Assembly: GCA_937974825.1 (NCBI GenBank)
Contig: CALJVD010000124.1
Location: 1 to 5,951, forward strand
From: an uncultured Oceanospirillaceae bacterium
Lineage (GTDB): Bacteria > Pseudomonadota > Gammaproteobacteria > Pseudomonadales > Oceanobacteraceae
DNA: 5,951 bases
Reading direction: 5' to 3'
A program made the translations under genes and the position numbers. The notes below the pieces were generated by a model. The model searched no databases. It was not told the DNA's origin and saw nothing but the letters and a program-made list of their open reading frames with translations. Shown piece after piece: positions 1 through 5,840 of this stretch (its first letter is position 1; the number at the start of each line of letters is the position of its first letter).

Positions 1-40
1 AAAGAAATGCCACAACGGCTGCTATGCTGTTGTGGCATTT
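1..40 (-). terminator. Rho-independent terminator of rapA
   Basis: A perfect 12-bp inverted repeat (AAATGCCACAAC at 5-16, GTTGTGGCATTT at 29-40) encloses a 12-nt loop. Read on the minus strand, the hairpin begins 13 nt after the rapA stop codon and runs into a T-rich tract (TTTCTTT) that reaches the window edge. This is the usual layout of an intrinsic terminator. On the plus strand the stem is followed by TTTAAG only, so termination in that direction would be weaker; any gene left of the window is out of view. Confidence 0.85.
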
Positions 41-53
41 AAGTAACAGTGAC

Positions 54-2819
54 TTAGCCGCAGAACACTAACCTAACGCTATCCAGCACTAGCTGAGCTT
101 GGCTTAATGCATTAAGAACTGCCTGTTGTTCAGCCTTAACTTCGTCTACCAGCCTTTTGGGCATGTTTGGATTTTGCTGACTTAACGCCTGCAGACGATT
201 TAAACGTGCTTCATAGGCGTCAACAGCTTTATTCATTGCACGCTCAACTATTTTGTCGAGTTGGCCTGCGCCCAGCTTTTCAAGCTTATGAATTACGGGC
301 TCAACACTGGCTTGTTTTTGTTCAACTAAGCCACGAGCGGTGCGCTTTTTAAGATGCAACACAAAGCCTGGAATACCCTCATCATTCACTTTTAAATCGC
401 CGTTCGGGGTCATCATTAAGTGCATAGCATTGGGAGGAAGGAATCGTTCAACCGCCAGGGCTTTAGGAGCAGGGCAGCGCGCAACGAATTGCAGCTCTAA
501 GAAACAATCACCTGTTTTATACTGGTGGTCATCAATATAACCCACTGCCGCATTACCCGCAGGCCCACTGGTAATCAATTCTAAAGCCTGATCAATAAAT
601 GGGTGCTCCCAACTTAAGAACTGAACGTCATCGCGACTCAGTGCCACATCACGATTAACAGTCGCCATAAAGCCATCTTCTGGCAAATGCGGCAAATCAG
701 GTACAAGCATGTGATCGCCTGGCATAATCGTAATGCAGTCGCCACCTAAATCGATGATTTCTAAACCAAAGGCATCGGCAAACAGCTCTACAAATTCGTT
801 CAGCTCACCTTCGTCTTCAATGTGCGTAATGGCCATTTCTTTGGCTAATGCTTTAGCGCGGGTAGGGTGACAGGAATGCAGCTCCAGCAAACGGTCACGA
901 CCGGCTTCTAGCTGGGCCATTAACTCTTGTCGCTCTGTACCAAGTTGCTCTAACAACTCGCTTAATCCTTCACCCGTCGTCAATGCCTGTTCGATGGCTT
1001 CTTGATTTTTTTCTAGCAAAGGTTGAGCAGCAGGATTAGGACGACTAAATAGGTCTAGTCCTTGCTCAAGTATTTGCGCCCAGCGCCCCGTAGCATGGTC
1101 TTCATAGACTGGAATATGAATTTGAATATCATGCTTCTGGCCAATACGGTCAAGACGACCAATACGCTGTTCAATTAAGTCGCAATTGAAAGGTAGGTCG
1201 AATAATACTAAGTGATGCGCAAACTGGAAGTTACGACCTTCTGAACCAATTTCAGAACACAGTAAGATACGAGCACCTTGCTGTTGGTCGGCAAAGTATG
1301 CTGCTGCACGGTCACGTTCGATAAGATCCATGTCTTCATGGAAAACAGCAGCTGGGACGCCTTCGTTTTCCCATAACCAGCGCTCTATATCTAAAACAGT
1401 TTGCGAGTGGTGACAAATAAGAACTATTTTTTCTTTGCCGGTATTTTTCAAAAGCTCTAACAGCCAAGGCATACGCGAATCATTGTCGCACCAGTTAAGC
1501 TTGCCGGCTTCTGGGAATAGATTTAAGTCTTCCGTCGCTAAGTCGTCTGTGTCTGCTGGAATGCTTAGCTCGGTAATATTAGCTAGTCGCTTAGGGAATC
1601 CTGCCACACCCTGACGAGTGTTACGGAATAACGCACGGCCAGGACCATGACGGTCAATTAAGCTAGATAATAACTGGTTACGACCTTCGGCTTCAGAAAG
1701 ATCGTTGATATCCTCTTCCGGTAATAGCTGAGCCAAATACTGTTGTTGCTCACTGGTTAAGTCTTGTTCAGAGGCTAAGGCACCGGCCAGCTCGGCAATA
1801 GGTTGATACGCCTCTTGTTCAGCTAAAAACTGATTCAAAGTAGGGTAGCGTTCTGGGTCTAATAAACGTAAACGAGCGTAGTGACCTTGAATACCAAGCT
1901 GCTCAGGTGTGGCGGTTAGCAACATAAGCCCAGGAGTCATTAAGGATAACTCTTCGACTAATTCGTAAGCAGAGTCATTTTTCTCGCCGTCCTCGCTCCA
2001 ATGCAAGTGGTGAGCTTCGTCTACCACCAGCATATCAAAACGACTGGCTAGCATTTGTTCGCTAACAACGTCTTCTTTGGCTAATGATAATGGACACAAG
2101 AATAACTGACCGTCAGAAAACAGGTCGGGACTGTCCATGACCAAATCATCATCGATAATGGTAAAACGTAAGTTAAAGCGACGAATCATTTCCACCAACC
2201 ATTGGTGAATCAGAGCATCAGGCACTATGACTAACACTCGACTAATGCGTTGCTGTAACAATAAACGGTGCAATATAAGCCCCGCTTCAATGGTTTTACC
2301 TAAACCCACTTCATCGGCAAGCAATACGCGCGGTATCGCATCTTGAGTGACTTGGTTAGCAATATATAACTGGTGAGGTAACAAACTTGTACGCGCGCCT
2401 AATAAACCATAATAAGGGCGACTTCTAAGAATACTGAGTTGCTTTAGTGCAAATTGGCGTAACTCAAACAGGTTGTTGTTATCTATCTGCCCTGTAAACA
2501 GTCGGTCTGATGGCAGGTTTAATTGAATTTGCCCACTCAGATGAATTTCAGACACTTGGTTCTCACCATCACTGTAAAACACTATGTCTTCTAGGTCGTT
2601 TACTTCAGCAACCACCATAGTGCTACCGTCAGCAAGTGGAATAGTATCGCCCACCTTAAAAATAACGCGGGTTAGCGGCGCGTTTTGACGAGAGTAGCTG
2701 CGTACATCATCTACCGCAGGGAAGTAGAGTGTGACCACTCGGAAATCGACTTCTTGAACCAATCCTAAGCCTAAATCCGTTTCAGCTTCACTTAACCAAC
2801 GTTGACCTACAGAATACAT
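54..2819 (-). CDS. rapA: RNA polymerase-associated ATPase RapA (HepA), SWI2/SNF2 family
   Basis: RapA binds core RNA polymerase and uses ATP hydrolysis to release it from stalled or post-termination complexes, which recycles the enzyme; it acts in the cytoplasm on the nucleoid. The 921-residue product follows E. coli RapA (968 aa) from end to end. An N-terminal region opening with MYSVGQRW and carrying the paired Tudor-like fold comes first (about 1-105). The SNF2 ATPase lobe follows, with Walker A DEVGLGKT around 169-176 (Lys175), DEAH at 267-270 and LLTATPEQLG at 300-309. FRNTRQGVAGFPKR lies at 398-411. The second helicase lobe has CSEIGSEGRNFQF at 521-533 and the arginine-finger motif QRIGRLDRIGQ at 551-561. 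The RapA-specific C-terminal domain (HMLVPDLP, WEHP, RFLPP) ends the protein. The frame opens further upstream (to 2918), but the ATG at 2819 matches the E. coli start and has AAGTAGGG 8 nt before it. The linker after FPKR is about 20 residues shorter than in E. coli; all catalytic motifs are intact. It is transcribed away from the DUF945-like gene and ends at a strong terminator. Confidence 0.97.
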   Translation of the reverse strand: MYSVGQRWLSEAETDLGLGLVQEVDFRVVTLYFPAVDDVRSYSRQNAPLTRVIFKVGDTIPLADGSTMVVAEVNDLEDIVFYSDGENQVSEIHLSGQIQLNLPSDRLFTGQIDNNNLFELRQFALKQLSILRSRPYYGLLGARTSLLPHQLYIANQVTQDAIPRVLLADEVGLGKTIEAGLILHRLLLQQRISRVLVIVPDALIHQWLVEMIRRFNLRFTIIDDDLVMDSPDLFSDGQLFLCPLSLAKEDVVSEQMLASRFDMLVVDEAHHLHWSEDGEKNDSAYELVEELSLMTPGLMLLTATPEQLGIQGHYARLRLLDPERYPTLNQFLAEQEAYQPIAELAGALASEQDLTSEQQQYLAQLLPEEDINDLSEAEGRNQLLSSLIDRHGPGRALFRNTRQGVAGFPKRLANITELSIPADTDDLATEDLNLFPEAGKLNWCDNDSRMPWLLELLKNTGKEKIVLICHHSQTVLDIERWLWENEGVPAAVFHEDMDLIERDRAAAYFADQQQGARILLCSEIGSEGRNFQFAHHLVLFDLPFNCDLIEQRIGRLDRIGQKHDIQIHIPVYEDHATGRWAQILEQGLDLFSRPNPAAQPLLEKNQEAIEQALTTGEGLSELLEQLGTERQELMAQLEAGRDRLLELHSCHPTRAKALAKEMAITHIEDEGELNEFVELFADAFGLEIIDLGGDCITIMPGDHMLVPDLPHLPEDGFMATVNRDVALSRDDVQFLSWEHPFIDQALELITSGPAGNAAVGYIDDHQYKTGDCFLELQFVARCPAPKALAVERFLPPNAMHLMMTPNGDLKVNDEGIPGFVLHLKKRTARGLVEQKQASVEPVIHKLEKLGAGQLDKIVERAMNKAVDAYEARLNRLQALSQQNPNMPKRLVDEVKAEQQAVLNALSQAQLVLDSVRLVFCG

Positions 2820-2827
2820 ATAAAACC

Positions 2828-2833
2828 CTACTT
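2828..2833 (-). promoter_or_regulatory. Ribosome-binding site supporting the rapA start
   Basis: On the minus strand AAGTAG (continuing as GG) lies 8 nt before the ATG at 2819. It is a partial Shine-Dalgarno match. The same hexamer precedes the starts of the other two complete minus-strand genes at 6-7 nt, which supports reading it as the functional site and rejecting the 33-codon upstream extension. Confidence 0.5.
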
Positions 2834-2875
2834 GCTCGCCAATAAAATGGGGCGCGAATTCTAGCCCATTTCGGC

Positions 2876-2881
2876 TATAAT
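2876..2881 (+). promoter_or_regulatory. Candidate -10 box for the DUF945-like gene
   Basis: A perfect TATAAT sits 70 nt before the chosen ATG (2952). No good -35 hexamer lies 16-18 nt upstream (the sequence there is around CGCGAAT), so an activator or a non-canonical promoter would be needed. Transcription would begin near 2888. That places the upstream in-frame ATG at 2886 at or before the transcript start and supports the 2952 start. Confidence 0.35.
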
Positions 2882-2890
2882 TCCCATGGT

Positions 2891-2918
2891 AATAATAAAT
2901 ACACTCACCACCAGCCAA
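2891..2918 (-). promoter_or_regulatory. Candidate rapA promoter
   Basis: On the minus strand TTGGCT (2913-2918) is followed after 15 nt by TATTAT (2892-2897). This would start transcription near 2885 and give a leader of about 65 nt. The spacing is shorter than the sigma-70 optimum and the match is moderate. An alternative -10 (TATAGC, 2874-2879) overlaps the opposing promoter. Confidence 0.3.
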
Positions 2919-2939
2919 TCGTCCGTTCGAATAATCACC

Positions 2940-2944
2940 AAGGA
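2940..2944 (+). promoter_or_regulatory. Ribosome-binding site deciding the DUF945-like start
   Basis: AAGGA lies 7 nt before the ATG at 2952. It is the clearest Shine-Dalgarno sequence in the window. The alternative ATG at 2886 has no comparable purine-rich stretch before it. Confidence 0.75.
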
Positions 2945-2951
2945 TCTCTTA

Positions 2952-4235
2952 ATGCGCAAGAAAGCTGTTATATCATTATCTATCTTATTGGCAGGCACTG
3001 CTGTCGCTAGCTCTATGATGTCGAGCTACTACCAGTCAGAACACGCAAAGGCCGTTAGTGAGCTAAACCAAGACCTGTTTCTACAAAATATGCGCATGCA
3101 ATGCAGTACAGAGACAAGATGGTTTGGTGTTTCCCTAGAAGAAACCTGCACATTAGAACGTCTTGGCGATCCTTTAGTGCTATTGGAAGTATGGCATAAA
3201 GTGTTTATTACGCCTGTCTGGTCTCAAGGAAAGTTTGGCATCACACCTAACAAAGGTTTTTTTATAGAGTTTTTTGATTTAAACCCGCTAGTTGCCACAC
3301 AAGAAGGGAAGTGGCACTTCTCATTACCTAGCTTATCTATTGCTTATTCTTATACGACAGGCGCGTTACACAGCACTTCGATGCCAGATTCTGAATTACA
3401 ACTTGATCCAATTACCCTAAGTGGCCGCACAAAGGTTATTGAGCCATTTAAAACCCAGGCAAGTTTAAATATACCCAAGATAGATCTTACTCAGCCTTTT
3501 CAGACCATTAAAGTAAGTGGGTTTAAGGTAGAAACGCAATCTAACCTAATGAACAGCACGCCATTTATTGAGCACTCAAGTGTTAGCTTAAACTCGCTTA
3601 GCTTCAGTACAGGCATTGATACTGCACGCTTTGAAGGTTTATCGATTGTGCAAGAGAACGCACTAAAGAATGGCAGGCTAGATACCTCAAACAAAATAGA
3701 GCTCAGCTCATTCCACCATAAAAAAGAGGACGGAAGCTTATCGTTTAACGATAACAAGCTGCATCTAAGTTTTACTGGTGTCGATTGGAATGGTCTACAA
3801 GAAATCAACAACCAGGTATCACTAGACGACCCAGCAGTGGCAGAAGACTTTCAAGTCTTACTAGCTAAAGGCTTAACCTTTAACTTAGATACACTTGAAA
3901 GCAACTTTAGAAGCCTTGCGAGTAGCGGCACTATTGCAGGCCCTAGCGGAGCATTAACACTGAATGGCCAAGCAACGCTCAACGCAGTTGACCCACAAAA
4001 ACAAGATAACAGCATAGATAACCGTTTAAATGCACAGTTTTTGCTAGAACTCAGCGATGAATTGCTGGTTGGACCACAAGCCGGAATGATGCAGGATTTT
4101 ATCGAGCAAGGTTGGCTAATACCTAACGGTAATATGCTTACGGCATCCATTCAGTTTAAAGACGGGTTCTTATTGGCCAATGATGAAATTGTCTCATCAC
4201 TAGCCATGATTCCAGAATCCTTAGAAAGCCACTAG
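2952..4235 (+). CDS. YdgA/DUF945-like inner-membrane-anchored periplasmic protein
   Basis: This 427-residue protein has no known biochemical activity. I assign it to the YdgA/DUF945 group (E. coli YdgA is about 500 aa) from its architecture: a short basic start (MRKKA), one hydrophobic segment at about 5-23, a long beta-rich body with many alternating Leu/Ser/Thr stretches, and a C-terminal block (QGWLIPNGNMLTASIQFKDG, then FLLAND) resembling the family ending. The hydrophobic segment has no lipobox, so it is probably an uncleaved membrane anchor or signal peptide with the rest in the periplasm. Only two cysteines are present, Cys51 and Cys66, both in the predicted periplasmic part, so a disulfide is possible. 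The ATG at 2952 was chosen over an ATG at 2886 because AAGGA (2940-2944) lies 7 nt before it and the hydrophobic segment then sits at the N-terminus. The gene is divergent from rapA, and its stop overlaps the stop of the transporter gene. The family call is from memory and moderately sure; that the gene is real is highly likely. Confidence 0.8.
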   Translation: MRKKAVISLSILLAGTAVASSMMSSYYQSEHAKAVSELNQDLFLQNMRMQCSTETRWFGVSLEETCTLERLGDPLVLLEVWHKVFITPVWSQGKFGITPNKGFFIEFFDLNPLVATQEGKWHFSLPSLSIAYSYTTGALHSTSMPDSELQLDPITLSGRTKVIEPFKTQASLNIPKIDLTQPFQTIKVSGFKVETQSNLMNSTPFIEHSSVSLNSLSFSTGIDTARFEGLSIVQENALKNGRLDTSNKIELSSFHHKKEDGSLSFNDNKLHLSFTGVDWNGLQEINNQVSLDDPAVAEDFQVLLAKGLTFNLDTLESNFRSLASSGTIAGPSGALTLNGQATLNAVDPQKQDNSIDNRLNAQFLLELSDELLVGPQAGMMQDFIEQGWLIPNGNMLTASIQFKDGFLLANDEIVSSLAMIPESLESH

Positions 4236-5110
4236 GCATTACGGCATTGCTCATCGCTTAATTCAATCTCAAGCGTTGTATGGCTCAATTCAAACTCACT
4301 TAAAGTGGCTTTGAGTGATTGCTTGAGTTCGGCATAGCGACTGACAGGGAAGTCAGGCTGCGTGTTTATATGAACACTTAACACATGGTTTTCACCATCT
4401 AAAGACCACAAATGCAAATGGTGCGTGTCGGCTACACCTTCAACCGCCACAATGCTTTCTTCAATTTTATCAAGCAGTTCTTTATCTGGGGTTGCCTGCA
4501 AAAACAGCTGGAACGTTGTTTTTAAACTACGCAGAACATTTATTAGAATAAAGAGCGTAAAACCTACCGACAGCAATGGGTCTAATATGGGCCAGTCGAC
4601 AAAGTGCATCACCACCGACACAATTAATACCGCTAGCCAACCCAAAACATCTTCTAACAAGTGCCAATTTAGCACCTTTTCATTCATGGTTTTGCCACCG
4701 CTTAAGCGATAAGCAGCCACACCGTTGACCGTTACACCTAGTATTGCCAGCAAAAACATACCTTCAGTGTGGGGCATAACAGGATCAAACAACCGAGGAA
4801 TGGAGATAATTAATATCCAAGCCGACCCTACCACCAGCACTAAGCCGTTAAATAGGGCGCCAAACAGGCTTAAACGCTTGAACCCATAGGTGTATATCTT
4901 ATTCGCCTGCTTCTCGCTTAAATGACTAAGCAGCCAAGCCGTCCCAATTGACAGGCTATCCCCTAAATCATGTACAGCATCTGCCATAATGGCGGTACTG
5001 TTTGTTAGGTAACCACCTATAAACTCAATAATGGTAAAACCAAAGTTTAAAAAGAACGCAAACCCCATGCGCTCAGAAACCGTACCATGATGATGGTGAT
5101 GATGACTCAT
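4232..5110 (-). CDS. Cation diffusion facilitator (CDF) family metal exporter, probably Zn2+
   Basis: CDF proteins are homodimeric inner-membrane antiporters that move Zn2+ (or Cd2+, Co2+, Fe2+, Mn2+) out of the cytoplasm in exchange for protons. This 292-residue protein has the usual length and about six membrane segments between residues 16 and 195. The transport site is visible as His47-xxx-Asp51 in segment 2 (ADAVHDLGD) and His150-xxx-Asp154 in segment 5 (WHLLED). The His/Asp pairing in both segments is typical of zinc-type members such as CzcD and ZitB. A conserved Asp177-Pro178 follows. The cytoplasmic C-terminal domain (about 205-292) carries VEGVADTHHLHLWSL and HVLSVHI, the usual metal-binding and dimer region. 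The N-terminus reads Met-Ser followed by six histidines, a native metal-binding stretch. The ATG at 5110 is preferred to a TTG at 5128 because AAGTAG lies 7 nt before it and would be inside the longer version. Substrate is inferred. It could be called CzcD/ZitB-like, but no precise symbol is justified. Confidence 0.93.
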   Translation of the reverse strand: MSHHHHHHGTVSERMGFAFFLNFGFTIIEFIGGYLTNSTAIMADAVHDLGDSLSIGTAWLLSHLSEKQANKIYTYGFKRLSLFGALFNGLVLVVGSAWILIISIPRLFDPVMPHTEGMFLLAILGVTVNGVAAYRLSGGKTMNEKVLNWHLLEDVLGWLAVLIVSVVMHFVDWPILDPLLSVGFTLFILINVLRSLKTTFQLFLQATPDKELLDKIEESIVAVEGVADTHHLHLWSLDGENHVLSVHINTQPDFPVSRYAELKQSLKATLSEFELSHTTLEIELSDEQCRNA

Positions 5111-5117
5111 TAAACTT

Positions 5118-5123
5118 CTACTT
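5118..5123 (-). promoter_or_regulatory. Ribosome-binding site supporting the CDF start
   Basis: On the minus strand AAGTAG (within TTAAGTAGAA, 5116-5125) lies 7 nt before the ATG at 5110. The same ten bases occur before the zinc-ribbon gene start. Their position argues against the upstream TTG (5126-5128) as the real start. Confidence 0.5.
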
Positions 5124-5146
5124 AACAAAAATTATGAATGATACGG

Positions 5147-5175
5147 ATAGTAGATGAGCGCAATCGACGGTGCAA
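5147..5175 (-). promoter_or_regulatory. Candidate promoter of the CDF gene
   Basis: On the minus strand TTGCAC (5170-5175) and TACTAT (5147-5152) are separated by exactly 17 nt. Transcription would begin near 5140 and give a leader of about 30 nt. The -10 match is 4 of 6 and the -35 match 3 of 6, so this is only a plausible sigma-70 promoter. Confidence 0.3.
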
Positions 5176-5209
5176 TTTTAAAAGGCGTTTTGTGTAAGAA
5201 AGGAAATAA

Positions 5210-5228
5210 AGTAAGCAGGGCGCTTACT
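5210..5228. repeat. Inverted repeat upstream of the CDF promoter; possible weak terminator
   Basis: AGTAAGC (5210-5216) and GCTTACT (5222-5228) form a 7-bp stem with a 5-nt loop. On the minus strand the stem is followed by a T-rich tract (TTATTTCCTTTC), so it could end transcription coming from the zinc-ribbon gene. On the plus strand CTAAAAAAC follows. A regulator-binding site just upstream of the CDF -35 is equally possible. Confidence 0.35.
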
Positions 5229-5249
5229 CTAAAAAACACTATAAATATC

Positions 5250-5266
5250 GATAGGTAATACCTATC
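5250..5266. repeat. Perfect 17-bp palindrome upstream of the CDF gene; possible operator
   Basis: GATAGGTA (5250-5257) and TACCTATC (5259-5266) are exact inverted repeats around a single central A. A symmetric site with a one-base centre is typical of dimeric regulator operators and too tight for a good RNA hairpin. It lies 140 nt before the CDF start and about 75 nt upstream of the candidate -35. I do not recognise it as a Zur, Fur or MerR-family consensus. Confidence 0.4.
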
Positions 5267-5280
5267 AACAGACTTAACCC

Positions 5281-5289
5281 TGTGGATAA
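5281..5289 (-). promoter_or_regulatory. Single consensus DnaA box
   Basis: Read on the minus strand this is TTATCCACA, an exact match to the high-affinity DnaA-box consensus. It lies in the AT-rich spacer. I find no second box, and neither dnaA, dnaN nor other origin-linked genes are in view, so it is not evidence of oriC. A nine-base match can also arise by chance. Confidence 0.4.
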
Positions 5290-5301
5290 CTCAGTAAAAC
5301 C

Positions 5302-5360
5302 AAACCATTACCAATAAGCAATAATTTAACAATCACTTTAATAAGCAACCATAAACCATT
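5302..5360 (+). repeat. Two pairs of short direct repeats
   Basis: AAACCATT occurs at 5302-5309 and 5353-5360, and AATAAGCAA at 5313-5321 and 5340-5348. All copies are in the same orientation, with the outer pair flanking the inner pair. The repeats lie in AT-rich DNA next to the DnaA box. Function is unknown and low-complexity sequence could explain them. Confidence 0.4.
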
Positions 5361-5489
5361 GATTTAAATAATTTTATTTAAGTTAAAGCTTTACTCAAAG
5401 CAACCCAAAGCCGATTTAAAACCATGCTGCACAAAAACCGATCAATCTAGTATCTAAGATGTGAAGGCAGCAGACTAAATCAATTAAGA

Positions 5490-5762
5490 TTAACCTTCGT
5501 TACGATACAGTTGTGCACCACAGGCTGAGCAAACAAAGGTAACCTCGCGACTTTTTTCACTCCATAAACCCACTTCAATAAGTGATTCTGACCCACAGGC
5601 GTGGCACTTAACACCCGAGTCAGTTTTAGTATCGGGGTAAGTTTCTAAGTACTTTTCTAACTTAGGAATATCTTGCCACTTCATGATTTTGGAAACGTAG
5701 TAAGTCATACCAAAAAACATGGCCATGAGAATAACGATGGGAACCATTGCGAACAAAGTCAT
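5490..5762 (-). CDS. Small membrane-anchored zinc-ribbon protein of unknown function
   Basis: I do not recognise this 90-residue protein as a named family. A single hydrophobic segment (about 3-24) is followed by Lys-rich sequence (KIMKW, PKLEKY), so the C-terminal part is probably cytoplasmic by the positive-inside rule. That part carries a zinc-ribbon pattern: Cys53-xx-Cys56-Gly, 21 residues, then Cys78-xx-Cys81-Gly, with strand-like sequence (LIEVGLW, EVTFVC) between the pairs. Such ribbons bind one structural Zn2+ and often mediate protein or nucleic acid contacts. The ATG at 5762 has AAGTAG 6 nt before it; an ATG five codons further in (5747) is possible but has no better site. A perfect TATAAT lies about 80 nt upstream. 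The two well-spaced CxxCG knuckles make it a credible gene despite its size. It points towards the CDF gene across a 379-bp gap, so co-transcription is uncertain. Confidence 0.8.
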   Translation of the reverse strand: MTLFAMVPIVILMAMFFGMTYYVSKIMKWQDIPKLEKYLETYPDTKTDSGVKCHACGSESLIEVGLWSEKSREVTFVCSACGAQLYRNEG

Positions 5763-5768
5763 AGGTTT

Positions 5769-5774
5769 CTACTT
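5769..5774 (-). promoter_or_regulatory. Ribosome-binding site of the zinc-ribbon gene
   Basis: On the minus strand AAGTAG lies 6 nt before the ATG at 5762, within the same ten bases (TTAAGTAGAA, 5767-5776) seen before the CDF start. It also overlaps one arm of an inverted repeat (5763-5772 with 5856-5865). Confidence 0.45.
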
Positions 5775-5840
5775 AAAAATGTAATGAGTGAATGAGTAAT
5801 CTATTAGAGAGTTATTGTGCTCAATTAGCAGAGATATAGC

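Larger units (their letters stand above)
5111..5489. other. AT-rich non-coding spacer between the CDF and zinc-ribbon genes
   Basis: No open frame longer than about 15 codons with a plausible start is visible on either strand. The spacer holds the CDF candidate promoter and ribosome-binding site, two dyads (5210-5228, 5250-5266), one DnaA-box consensus (5281-5289), short direct repeats (5302-5360) and an all-AT palindrome (TTAAATAA at 5364-5371 against TTATTTAA at 5374-5381). No clear terminator follows the zinc-ribbon gene directly. I see no tRNA-like fold or riboswitch that I recognise. Confidence 0.7.

Noticed and set aside
167..540. Two plus-strand open frames inside rapA (167-352 and 340-540)
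   Set aside because: They lie antisense to a clearly conserved gene, have no recognisable domain and are explained by its codon pattern.
2820..2918. 33-codon N-terminal extension of rapA
   Set aside because: Homology to RapA begins at MYSVGQRW (ATG at 2819), which has a ribosome-binding site. The extension overlaps the predicted rapA promoter and has no family similarity.
2886..2951. Longer start of the DUF945-like gene at ATG 2886
   Set aside because: It lacks a ribosome-binding site, coincides with the predicted transcript start and would bury the hydrophobic anchor. The ATG at 2952 has AAGGA 7 nt upstream.
3500..4150. Minus-strand open frames inside the DUF945-like gene (3500-3811, 3851-4150)
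   Set aside because: They are antisense shadows with no recognisable motifs or family resemblance.
4425..4712. Plus-strand open frame inside the CDF gene
   Set aside because: It is antisense to conserved CDF motifs, and its Ser/Thr-rich low-complexity translation is typical of a shadow frame.
5084..5110. Cloning-vector or tagged-construct contamination suggested by the His6 run
   Set aside because: The promoter region and gene neighbours look natural and no vector-derived linker or protease site follows the histidines. His-rich N-termini occur naturally in CDF proteins.
5111..5128. Six-codon TTG-started extension of the CDF gene
   Set aside because: It would place the AAGTAG ribosome-binding site inside the coding region. 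The ATG at 5110 is a better start.
5250..5400. Chromosomal origin of replication
   Set aside because: There is only one DnaA box, no repeat array and no origin-linked genes in the window.
5425..5472. Terminator for the zinc-ribbon gene from TGCTGC (5425-5430) and GCAGCA (5467-5472)
   Set aside because: The stem is only six base pairs with a 36-nt loop and no proper T-run, so it is unlikely to terminate transcription.
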